Assembly (NCBI RefSeq): GCF_900176645.1
Contig: NZ_FXAN01000044.1
Coordinates: forward strand, 1 to 64,000
Source of the DNA: Burkholderia singularis
GTDB lineage: Bacteria; Pseudomonadota; Gammaproteobacteria; Burkholderiales; Burkholderiaceae
DNA: 64,000 nucleotides
Reading direction: 5' to 3'
Both the position numbers and the translations under genes were made by a program. The notes under the pieces are model-generated. The model had not been told where the DNA came from. It saw only the letters and a program-made list of their open reading frames with translations, and did no database searches. This document shows positions 18,598 to 26,435 of this stretch, piece by piece (position 1 is the first letter of the stretch; every line of letters starts with the position of its first letter).

Positions 18598-20361
18598 ATG
18601 GCGGACGAACAACGATATGCATCGCTGGTCGATGTGCTGGCTCAAAAGGCGCGCGATCAGCCGGCCGACCGCGCGTATGTATTCGTCGACGATTCGGGGG
18701 CCGAACAACAGGCGCTGACGTTCGCGGAACTCGATGCATTAGCCGGAAAATTGGCGGTGCGGCTCGCGGGGGCCGCACCGTCGGGCGAAAGGGCGCTGCT
18801 GGCGTTTCCTCCTGGGCTCGAATTCATCGTCGCTTTTTTTGCGTGCTTGAAGGCGGGATTGATTGCCGTGCCGATCATGCCGCCCAAGCAGACGCGCATG
18901 CGCGACGCAACCCGAAGCATCGTGCTCGATTGCGCGCCGGCTCTGTGTCTCAGTACGGAAAAACTTGCCGCTTCGCTCACGCAAGTGCTGACGGATACGG
19001 CGGTCAGTCCTCCGGCGGTCATGACAATCGAGCTGGACGAGGTTCGTGCGGCGCAGAGGCCCGAGCCGTGTGCCATTTCATTCTTGCAGCCGATCACACG
19101 CGAATCGCTTGCCTTCCTGCAATATACGTCCGGCTCGACTTCGTCTCCCAAGGGCGTTCAGGTATCGCATGGCAATCTGCTGGCAAACCTGCAAATGATT
19201 CTCGAGACGTTTCGCAACGATCGTTACTCGACCTACGTAAGTTGGGTGCCGTTGTATCACGACATGGGGCTGATCCTCAACGTGTTGCAGGCCCTCTATG
19301 CGGGTGCGCTATGTGTGTTGCTCGCGCCCGTCGCATTCATGCAGCGGCCGCTGGCGTGGATTCGTGCGATCGATCGCTATCGGGCGCAGATCGCGGGCGC
19401 GCCCAACTTCGCGTTCGATCTTTGCGTCGAGCGCCTCAAGAAGGACGCGCTCGACGGCATCGATTTGTCATGCTGGCGCGTAGCGTTCAACGGAGCAGAG
19501 CCGGTGCGGGCGGATACGCTCGACAACTTTGCCAAAGCGTTCGAGCTATTCGGGTTCCGGCGTGAATCGCTGTATCCGTGTTACGGAATGGCCGAAGCGA
19601 CGTTACTGATCAGCGGCGGGATGCCGGGGAGCGGTGCGGTCACCCGGCCCGTCAGTGCGGCCGCGCTCAGCGATGGACGCGTTCTGCCGCCGCGGAGCGC
19701 TGACGATACGAAGCGTCTGGTCGGATGCGGACGCGTGCTGCGGGCAGAGGAGATCGCGATCGTCGATCCGGTTGCTTTCACGCGCGTTGAGCAGAACCGC
19801 ACGGGCGAGATATGGGTGAGAGGGCCGCACGTGAGCCGCGGTTACTGGAATCGGCCTGACGCGAACGTGCACACGTTCGATGCGCATATTCACGGCGAAG
19901 CGCGCGGAAGATGGTTGCGAACCGGGGACCTCGGTTGCGTCGACAGCGCCGGCGAACTTTACATCACGGGGCGACTGAAGGATCTCGTGATTATTCGCGG
20001 AGTGAATCACTATCCTCAGGATATCGAACTGACTGTCGAGCGCAGTCATCCCGCGCTTCGCACACATTGCAACGCGGCGTTTTCGGTCATGCTCGATCAG
20101 CAGGAGGTGTTGGTCGTCGTTCAGGAAGTTGAACGGACTTGGCGCAACAATCTCGACTTCGACGAGCTGATCGGCGATATCCGGCAGGCGCTGGTTCAGC
20201 AGCACGAACTGTTCGCACACGATATCGCGTTGATTCGTCCCGGCACGATCCCCAAGACCACGAGCGGTAAGATACGACGCGCGCTGACGAAAGAACTATG
20301 GTTGAGCGGCGCGCTGGAGCGGGTCAACGGCACGCTGACGAACTCTCAGATTGACGATTAG
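18598..20361 (+). CDS. Fatty acyl-AMP ligase (FAAL)
   Basis: A 587-residue adenylate-forming enzyme. The phosphate-binding loop YTSGSTSSPKG lies near residue 176, the CYGMAEATLLISGG block is the FAAL-type A5 motif, and the C-terminal catalytic lysine lies in TTSGKIRRAL. These features separate FAALs from ordinary acyl-CoA synthetases. The reaction is fatty acid plus ATP to acyl-AMP, then transfer to an acyl carrier protein, most likely the one at 10867-11139. It follows the desaturase by six bases and precedes an MFS gene. It recruits a preformed fatty acid, so the pathway starts from the cell's own fatty acids. Confidence 0.95.
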   Translation: MADEQRYASLVDVLAQKARDQPADRAYVFVDDSGAEQQALTFAELDALAGKLAVRLAGAAPSGERALLAFPPGLEFIVAFFACLKAGLIAVPIMPPKQTRMRDATRSIVLDCAPALCLSTEKLAASLTQVLTDTAVSPPAVMTIELDEVRAAQRPEPCAISFLQPITRESLAFLQYTSGSTSSPKGVQVSHGNLLANLQMILETFRNDRYSTYVSWVPLYHDMGLILNVLQALYAGALCVLLAPVAFMQRPLAWIRAIDRYRAQIAGAPNFAFDLCVERLKKDALDGIDLSCWRVAFNGAEPVRADTLDNFAKAFELFGFRRESLYPCYGMAEATLLISGGMPGSGAVTRPVSAAALSDGRVLPPRSADDTKRLVGCGRVLRAEEIAIVDPVAFTRVEQNRTGEIWVRGPHVSRGYWNRPDANVHTFDAHIHGEARGRWLRTGDLGCVDSAGELYITGRLKDLVIIRGVNHYPQDIELTVERSHPALRTHCNAAFSVMLDQQEVLVVVQEVERTWRNNLDFDELIGDIRQALVQQHELFAHDIALIRPGTIPKTTSGKIRRALTKELWLSGALERVNGTLTNSQIDD

Positions 20362-20432
20362 AATAGGCGCGACCGGCTGGTTGCGCCTGCCATGGCCGCT
20401 GCGCCTCGACAGCCCGGATTCGGGAGAAAATC

Positions 20433-21731
20433 TTGGCCGAGCCTACGATGCCGTGCATTGCGGCGCGCGAGCGCGCACGCTGGCGAATTGCTGCATGGGT
20501 GCTGTTCGCCGTCGCGTATGCGATTGCCTTCGGGCAGCGCGTATCGCCGCAGACGCTCGTGGACGTGCTGCGGCGCGATTTCGCGACGGACGGCACCGGC
20601 ATCGGCCTGCTGGCATCGGGCTATTTCTACGGATATATGGCGATGCAGGTGCCGACCGGCATCCTCGTCGATACCCTTGGCGTGCGGCGAGTGATGCTGA
20701 TCAGCCTCGCCGTATCGGCTGCAAGCACGCTGCTGTTTTCGCAGGCGCCGACGCTGGGTGTCGCGTTCGCCGCGCGTCTGTGCGTTGCTTGCGGCGACGC
20801 GATCGTATTTGCCGCGCTGATCAAGTTCGTCGCGCAGCAGTTTCCCGAGCGGCGTTTTGGTTTCGTATCGGGCGTGTCCCAGGTATCAGGCTATCTCGGC
20901 GGCATCGCTGCCACCATGCCGCTCGCCGCCGGCGTCGCTCACTGGGGATGGCGGCCGATCTACACGGCACTTGCCGGCTTGATCGTCGTTGATGCGCTGC
21001 TGATCGCACTCGTTGCGCCCGATGCGCGCAGCGCGCGCGGGGGCGTATCCCGCGCCGGTGCGTTGAGCATGGAGATTCGCGATGGCATCCGGATCTCGCT
21101 CGCCGAGATGGGCGCGTTTCTGCGCACGCGCGCTGCTTGGGGCAGCGCGACGAGTTTCGTCGGCTATTTCGTCGCGGCGATGAGCCTGTCCGGTGTCTGG
21201 GGCATGCTGATCCTGTCCGACGGGTTCGGCATGGCCAAGCGCGATGCGGCATCGGCGATGTCGCTCGTGCTGGTGGCAACGGTAATGGGTTCCGTGGTGG
21301 GCGGCTTTCTCGTCGATCGATACGCGCGCCGGCTGCGACGCGCTTTGTCGATCAGCAGCTTGGTGCGGGCGCTGTGTCTGTTGCCGCTGGCCCCGTCGAT
21401 TGGGCAGGCGGCCGGCATGGCGACCGTGATCGCGGGTCTCGTCGGTTTCGGCTTCGTCGGCGGCGCGACACTGCCGCAGATTTTCATGAGCTTGAAACGC
21501 ATCTACACGAGCCAGCACATCGGCATCGGCACAGCCATCAACAGTACGTTTGCCGGTGTGGTCGCGGCATCGATCCAGCCGCTCATCGGCGCGATTTTCG
21601 ATTGGTCGTCGGCGCAAGCGGCCCAGCGCTCGGCGGCGGGATATGATTGGATCGTGCTGACGCTGGTGGCGACGTCGCTGCCTGGAATCGTCGCGCCGTA
21701 TTGGATGGACAAGCGGCGCGTGGATGTTTAG
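20433..21731 (+). CDS. MFS transporter (probable exporter or substrate carrier)
   Basis: A 432-residue major facilitator superfamily protein with about 12 hydrophobic segments. Early helices include the GYFYGYMAMQVPTGILVDTL block, which contains the conserved loop 2-3 type motif. The chosen start is a TTG preceded by CGGGAG; an ATG lies 15 bases later. It is 71 bases after the acyl-AMP ligase and in the same orientation, so it is probably in the operon and may export the finished product. The family also contains importers of organic acids, so direction is inference. Confidence 0.85.
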   Translation: MAEPTMPCIAARERARWRIAAWVLFAVAYAIAFGQRVSPQTLVDVLRRDFATDGTGIGLLASGYFYGYMAMQVPTGILVDTLGVRRVMLISLAVSAASTLLFSQAPTLGVAFAARLCVACGDAIVFAALIKFVAQQFPERRFGFVSGVSQVSGYLGGIAATMPLAAGVAHWGWRPIYTALAGLIVVDALLIALVAPDARSARGGVSRAGALSMEIRDGIRISLAEMGAFLRTRAAWGSATSFVGYFVAAMSLSGVWGMLILSDGFGMAKRDAASAMSLVLVATVMGSVVGGFLVDRYARRLRRALSISSLVRALCLLPLAPSIGQAAGMATVIAGLVGFGFVGGATLPQIFMSLKRIYTSQHIGIGTAINSTFAGVVAASIQPLIGAIFDWSSAQAAQRSAAGYDWIVLTLVATSLPGIVAPYWMDKRRVDV

Positions 21732-21906
21732 AGTGAATCGGCTGTCGGCGCGCGCCGAATGTGCTGGCGTGTCAGGCTGGCCGGCTGCTTGAATGGATTT
21801 TTCGTCGCGCCAATGTAGGTTTCGAACGGATCCGCCGAATGGTGCGAACGGCGCATGCCGGCGAATCGATCATCGTGCATTCGACATCAGCAAATCGGAG
21901 TGACCA

Positions 21907-22857
21907 ATGATGAAGCCGGTCGTATTCATCGATGGCGAGGCGGGCACCACGGGCATTCAGATTCGCGATCGCCTCGCCGGCCGTGACGATATCGCGTTAT
22001 TGTCACTGCCGGATGCCGAGCGCAAGCGCGTCGAACGGCGTGCCGATGCGCTGAATGCATGCGACGTCGCGATTCTATGTCTGCCGGACGATGCGGCGCG
22101 CGAAGCCGTTTCGTTGATTCGTAATCCTGCCGTTCGAGTGATCGACGCAAGCACCGCACACCGGACGCATCCGGACTGGGTGTACGGGTTTGCCGAACTG
22201 ACGGCCGGACATGCGGGCAGGATCGCCGCAAGCCGGCGCGTCTCCAATCCGGGATGCTACGCGACAGGAGCGATCGCGGTGTTGCGCCCGCTTGTCGAGC
22301 GAGGACTGGTAAGTGCCGATTTTCCGGCGTTGATCCATGCAGTATCAGGCTATTCCGGCGCCGGCGTAAAAATGATCGATGCATATGAGAATCCCGTGAA
22401 CCCCGGTTACATCGACACGCCGGTGAGAGGGTACGGATTTGCATTGAAGCACAAGCACGTGCCCGAGATTCAATTGCACTCGGGATTATCGGCGCGACCG
22501 ATTTTCCTGCCGATGATCGGCCGCTATCGGCAGGGCATCCTGCTGTCGGTCGGGCTGCATTTTTCCGCGATGGCGGCCGGTATGAGCGGCGAGCGCGTGC
22601 ATGCGGAGCTGACAAAGCATTACGCGCGTGCGCCGCATGTTGCGCTCGCACCGCTGCATCGCGATGCGAGCTTCGATTCGCTCGAGCCGGAATCGCTGAA
22701 CGGCACCGACGATCTGCATATTCATATATTCGCGAACGATGCTGCCGGGCAATGCGTGATCGCCGCGGTGTTCGACAACCTCGGGAAAGGCGCATCCGGC
22801 GCCGCGGTTCAGAATCTCGACTTGATGCTGACGGGTGCAGTGTATAGCGAGCGGTAG
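21907..22857 (+). CDS. argC: N-acetyl-gamma-glutamyl-phosphate reductase, short (type 2) form
   Basis: A 316-residue reductase of the ArgC type 2 family. The NADP-binding start is [13 protein letters not shown]. The catalytic cysteine is in [13 protein letters not shown], and [10 protein letters not shown] and KHKHVPEI are conserved substrate-site blocks. ArgC reduces an acyl phosphate to a semialdehyde in arginine synthesis. No other arg gene is near, in particular no ArgB-type kinase. Placement at the end of the plus arm suggests either an unrelated spare copy or recruitment to make an amino-acid semialdehyde. A 175-base gap separates it from the MFS gene, and it has its own good GGAG site, so cotranscription is uncertain. 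Confidence 0.88.
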   Translation: MMKPVVFIDGEAGTTGIQIRDRLAGRDDIALLSLPDAERKRVERRADALNACDVAILCLPDDAAREAVSLIRNPAVRVIDASTAHRTHPDWVYGFAELTAGHAGRIAASRRVSNPGCYATGAIAVLRPLVERGLVSADFPALIHAVSGYSGAGVKMIDAYENPVNPGYIDTPVRGYGFALKHKHVPEIQLHSGLSARPIFLPMIGRYRQGILLSVGLHFSAMAAGMSGERVHAELTKHYARAPHVALAPLHRDASFDSLEPESLNGTDDLHIHIFANDAAGQCVIAAVFDNLGKGASGAAVQNLDLMLTGAVYSER

Positions 22858-23799
22858 ATTCGCGTTGGCGCGAGATTTTATTCGACGCGCCCTTTGCTTG
22901 CGGAGACGGGAGGCGGATTGACGCCGTTCTCGCCGCGAGGCCGGCCGTGCAATGCCAAATCCAGCATCGATACGCATGCGCCGTGGGCCGGTAAACGAAC
23001 TGCCATCAATTGACGCAGCCGTGGCCGTGATGAGCGCTGCGTTGTTCACGCGCGTCGTTCCGGTCGCATAAACGGCGATACTGGTAACGGGCAATAGACA
23101 CGTTATCCCGCTGGCCGGGAATCAATACGCATCGTCGAGCGCCATGGGCGTGACCGTGGGCGCTATCGTTTTACATACAGATACGACCTTGAGGCGAACC
23201 AGCGTCGGCCGGAATGTGCAAGCTATATGAAAGTGATTTGCGATCGTATAGAAAGTTAAATCACCTTGTCGCAACGCCTTATGCTGCCAACGCGCCTCAT
23301 CGAGACGGGTGCCGGCCAATTGGCGGATTGCTAATAAAAAAGCCGACTGCGATCACGAATGATTTAATCCGAACCCCATAAAAACTCAAAAATTGTAAAT
23401 TAATGATAAAAATTAAAATCTCGAATTCGATCTTTAAATTTTGTAAATTTAACAAAAACTCGGATTATTCCGATAGTGAATATTACAAGAAACATTCATC
23501 ATCTATCTCATTATTTGGGGCAAAATGGAGATTTGATTCGAAAGAAATCTATTTCAAGTGCTCAATCTAATTTGTTTATTCAATTAAAATCAGGTCGGTT
23601 TAATTCGGTTTTCAATCCTGTTTGTCTTGGCGGCACGTTTCATGTCGTCTGGCCTCGGCTTATTTGTCTGACATGGTGCGTAATTGCGGAAAGTGCCCGT
23701 GTGGCACGGGATCGCAGTGCATGCATGAGCCAGCTAGGCGGGGCAGGGAATAAAAAAAAATAAAAATGGAAACCGAGGGCCGATCACGCGGAGAAGGAA
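22858..23799. other. 942-base AT-rich non-coding leader before the pilus operon
   Basis: No convincing gene was found. The segment 23330-23640 is far richer in A and T than anything else in the window, with runs such as AAAAATTAAAATC and TTTAAATTTTGTAAA. A 95-codon frame at 23476-23763 has no recognisable motif and unusual composition, so I do not call it. A small hairpin (CCCGTG-TGG-CACGGG) lies at 23696-23710. The AT-rich block probably holds the promoter and nucleoid-protein (H-NS-like) binding sites for the fimbrial operon. Confidence 0.5.
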
Positions 23800-24345
23800 A
23801 TGGGCAAGCGTGTATGGCAGTCGGCGGCGGGGGCCGCATCGATGCTGTGGTTCACGGCTGTTGCGGCCGGTCAATTGACCGGTGCGATGCAAGTCAATTT
23901 GCAGGTCAACCGCGGTTGTGAGATCGCCGGCATCGCGGGGCGCACCGATTTCGGCCGCCTTGATTTCGGCGCGCATGGCCCGGTCTGGAACGATTATCTG
24001 ACCGCCGACGGCAATGCGACATCGAATGGCGCAGTGCGCGTCGTTTGCAGTCCCGATGTGCGGGGCTTCCTGGTATCGCTCGACGCCGGCCGCAACGGCG
24101 ATCAATCGAGTCGCTATCTCGTTCAGCGCGACGCGGGCGGACGCGTCGTCGGCCGGATTCCGTACAACGTGTACCGCGATGCGGCACGTAGTGTTCCCTA
24201 TGTCCCGATGCTACCGCAATCGTTTCTTGTCGACGGACGGCAAGACGACGTGACGCTGCCGATCTTCGGCGTCGTCAACGGCATGACCCGCGCGGTGCCG
24301 TCCGGCAATTATGAGGATTTGCTCGGAATCACGCTCGATTGGTGA
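23800..24345 (+). CDS. Spore coat U-domain pilin (CsuA/B-like subunit)
   Basis: A 181-residue secreted protein with a signal peptide of about 25 residues and one spore coat U (SCPU) domain. The family signature appears as GCEIAGIAGRTDFGRLDFG, with two cysteines (C44 region and VVCSPDV) that should form the usual disulphide. It ends in YEDLLGITLDW, the typical C-terminal beta strand. Such proteins are major or minor subunits of archaic chaperone-usher pili. It is the first gene of the cluster and less like the next two subunits than they are like each other. The ATG is preceded by GGAGAAGG. Confidence 0.88.
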   Translation: MGKRVWQSAAGAASMLWFTAVAAGQLTGAMQVNLQVNRGCEIAGIAGRTDFGRLDFGAHGPVWNDYLTADGNATSNGAVRVVCSPDVRGFLVSLDAGRNGDQSSRYLVQRDAGGRVVGRIPYNVYRDAARSVPYVPMLPQSFLVDGRQDDVTLPIFGVVNGMTRAVPSGNYEDLLGITLDW

Positions 24346-24407
24346 TTCGGAGCAGGTAAAGCAGTAGCAGTAACTGTTCATTTTTACTACCCAGAAGGAA
24401 AAACCAC

Positions 24408-24968
24408 ATGAAAGCTCACTGGAAAGCTTGGGCGGCCGTCGCCTGTCTGTCTGCCTGCGCGGGTGTGCAAGCCCAAACCAGCCGGCTCACCGGTACGGTC
24501 AATGCAAAGCTTGTGCTGACGACGGGTTGTGCGGTCGATGCAGGCGGCGGCTCGGTTAGCGGGACGAATTTCGGCACGCTCGATTTCGGCACGCAGCCGA
24601 GCGGCTTCACCGGCTCGCTCAACGCGACCGCCACGGGCGGCGGCTCGACGACGGCGCAGGTGACGTGCTCGCCGGACGTCACGTCGATTCAAGTCACGGT
24701 CGACGGTGGCCAAAACGCATCGAAGGGCACGGGCATCGGCTCGGGTACGCGTGCACTCGCGAACGGTACGAGCTATGTGCCTTACGAGGTTTATGCGGAC
24801 GCGGGTCATTCGAAGCAGTACATCGCAGGCACGGCGCAAGCGGTTGCAGTGCCGACGCCGGGCGCGGCGTTCCAACTGCCGGTGTATGGCGTCGCGAACA
24901 AGACGAGTACGTCTGCGCTTGCAGCAGGCACTTATACCGATGTGCTGAACGTCACGCTCGGCTGGTAA
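24408..24968 (+). CDS. Spore coat U-domain pilin subunit
   Basis: A 186-residue SCPU-domain protein with a clear signal peptide ending at about VQAQT. The signature NFGTLDFGTQ follows TTGCAVDAGGG, the second cysteine is in QVTCSPDV, and the protein ends in YTDVLNVTLGW. It starts 62 bases after the previous subunit with a good AGAAGGA site. By gene order and strong conservation it may be the main shaft subunit. Secreted to the periplasm, then assembled on the surface by the chaperone and usher encoded downstream. Confidence 0.9.
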   Translation: MKAHWKAWAAVACLSACAGVQAQTSRLTGTVNAKLVLTTGCAVDAGGGSVSGTNFGTLDFGTQPSGFTGSLNATATGGGSTTAQVTCSPDVTSIQVTVDGGQNASKGTGIGSGTRALANGTSYVPYEVYADAGHSKQYIAGTAQAVAVPTPGAAFQLPVYGVANKTSTSALAAGTYTDVLNVTLGW

Positions 24969-25057
24969 GCGGCGACTCGTCATCCAGCCAAGCCTTGCGG
25001 CTCGCGAGCGAGCCGTAAGGCAATCCCAGTTTTCCCGATTTCGGTGTCCCGATCGTC

Positions 25058-25582
25058 ATGTCGACTCTACAACGCGCGATTCTCCTGTTAGGCATTGCAA
25101 CACTGCCCGTCGGCGGCAACGCCGATACGCTGCTGCCCAGAACCCAGACCTTCACGGTCAGCGCGCAAATCGTCGCGGGTTGTGGCGTCGCGGGCGGTGG
25201 CGCATCGAGCGGGCTGAATTTCGGCACGCTCGACTTCGGCACGTATCCGGCCGTCGCGACCGGTCAGGCGACAGCGTCGGTCGGCAGCGGCGCGGTGCAG
25301 ATCGAATGCTCACCTGGTTCGACGCTAAAAATGACGATCGACGGAGGTGCGCATGCCAGCACGGGCAATACGCAACGCAATCTTGCGAGCGGCAATGCGC
25401 GGATCGCATACCGGTTGTATTCGGATCCGGGCCGCACACAGGCGATTGCGATTGGGCAGGCGGTATCGGTGCCCGTCTCCGGAACGATCACGTTGCCGAT
25501 TTATGGTGCGCTGACACTTCCGGGCAATGGTGTTCCGGCAGGCACCTATACGGACACCGCACAGGTCACGCTCAGTTATTAA
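25058..25582 (+). CDS. Spore coat U-domain pilin subunit
   Basis: A 174-residue SCPU-domain protein with a signal peptide ending near VGGNADT. It shows GCGVAGGGASSGLNFGTLDF and a second cysteine in QIECSPGS, and ends with YTDTAQVTLSY. It is closely similar in layout to the subunit upstream. The ribosome site is weak. The next gene, the chaperone, starts 16 bases after its stop, so these are one operon. Confidence 0.9.
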   Translation: MSTLQRAILLLGIATLPVGGNADTLLPRTQTFTVSAQIVAGCGVAGGGASSGLNFGTLDFGTYPAVATGQATASVGSGAVQIECSPGSTLKMTIDGGAHASTGNTQRNLASGNARIAYRLYSDPGRTQAIAIGQAVSVPVSGTITLPIYGALTLPGNGVPAGTYTDTAQVTLSY

Positions 25583-25598
25583 TAATTAGGAATACGTG

Positions 25599-26435
25599 AT
25601 GAATGTTTCGATATCGCCGGCCGGACCGGCGCGCTTCGGCGGCTTTTTACGTCGTGCGGCGCTTTGCGCGGCGATGGCGATGGTGTTCACCGCCGGTCAC
25701 GCTTACGCGGCCGCGTCCGTGATGATCTGGCCGATCGATCCCGTGATCGATAGCGATCAGAACGCGGCAGCGCTCTGGCTCGAGAACCGCGATCGGCAGC
25801 CGGTGACGCTGCAGGTGCGTGTGCTCGGCTGGCGCGAGGAGAACGGCGAAGACCTCTACGACGAAAACCAGACACGTATCGCGGGTAGCCCGCCGATGGC
25901 GACCGTGCCGCCGGGCAAACGGCAGTTGATTCGTCTGACGCGCACCGCCGAGGTTGCGCCCGGCACGGAAGAGGCTTATCGCGTACTGATCGACGAGATT
26001 CCACAACCCGAGGATACGCAAGCCGCATCGAGCGGCTCGTCGCTCGGCGTCAAATTCCAGATGCATTACTCGGTGCCGCTCTTCGTTTACGGCAACGGCT
26101 TGTGGGCAAAGGAGAACCCGGAGAAGCGCCGCGATCCCGCAACGGCCGGCCGTCCGAGCTTGAGCTGGCACGTTGCGCAGGATGGCGGCAAGCGCTGGCT
26201 CGTCATGTCTAACCGTGGCCCAGTGCATGCACGGCTCACACATGTGACGTTCGAATCGAACGGCGTGCGCTCCGATTTTGCGCGTGGCCTGCTTGGATAC
26301 GTGCTACCCGGCGCTCAGATGCGTTGGGTGATTCCGGAAGGCATGAAACTCAATTCGGAATCCAAACTGGCCGCCACCGTCAACGGTGTGGCCGATCTTG
26401 CGATCGATGTGGATAGCGCGGCGGCAGGCCGGTGA
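25599..26435 (+). CDS. csuC: Periplasmic pilus chaperone (CsuC-like)
   Basis: A 278-residue PapD-fold chaperone with a signal peptide ending near HAYAAAS. The first domain starts with MIWPIDPVIDSDQNAAALWL, and the second half shows the conserved PPGKRQLIRL block that holds the C terminus of the pilin. It folds subunits in the periplasm and delivers them to the usher. A GTG at 25596 is possible, but the ATG at 25599 has an AGGA site seven bases before it. Its stop overlaps a GTG start of the usher frame (GTGA), consistent with translational coupling. Confidence 0.92.
   Translation: MNVSISPAGPARFGGFLRRAALCAAMAMVFTAGHAYAAASVMIWPIDPVIDSDQNAAALWLENRDRQPVTLQVRVLGWREENGEDLYDENQTRIAGSPPMATVPPGKRQLIRLTRTAEVAPGTEEAYRVLIDEIPQPEDTQAASSGSSLGVKFQMHYSVPLFVYGNGLWAKENPEKRRDPATAGRPSLSWHVAQDGGKRWLVMSNRGPVHARLTHVTFESNGVRSDFARGLLGYVLPGAQMRWVIPEGMKLNSESKLAATVNGVADLAIDVDSAAAGR

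Noticed and set aside
6711-22857. Isonitrile lipopeptide cluster
   Set aside because: FAAL, ACP, thioesterase and a TauD-type enzyme are shared, but no NRPS is present and the desaturases, CFA-type enzyme and aminotransferase do not belong to that pathway.
23476-23763. 95-codon frame in the AT-rich leader
   Set aside because: No motif, ends in a poly-Lys run read from an A tract, no clear ribosome site.
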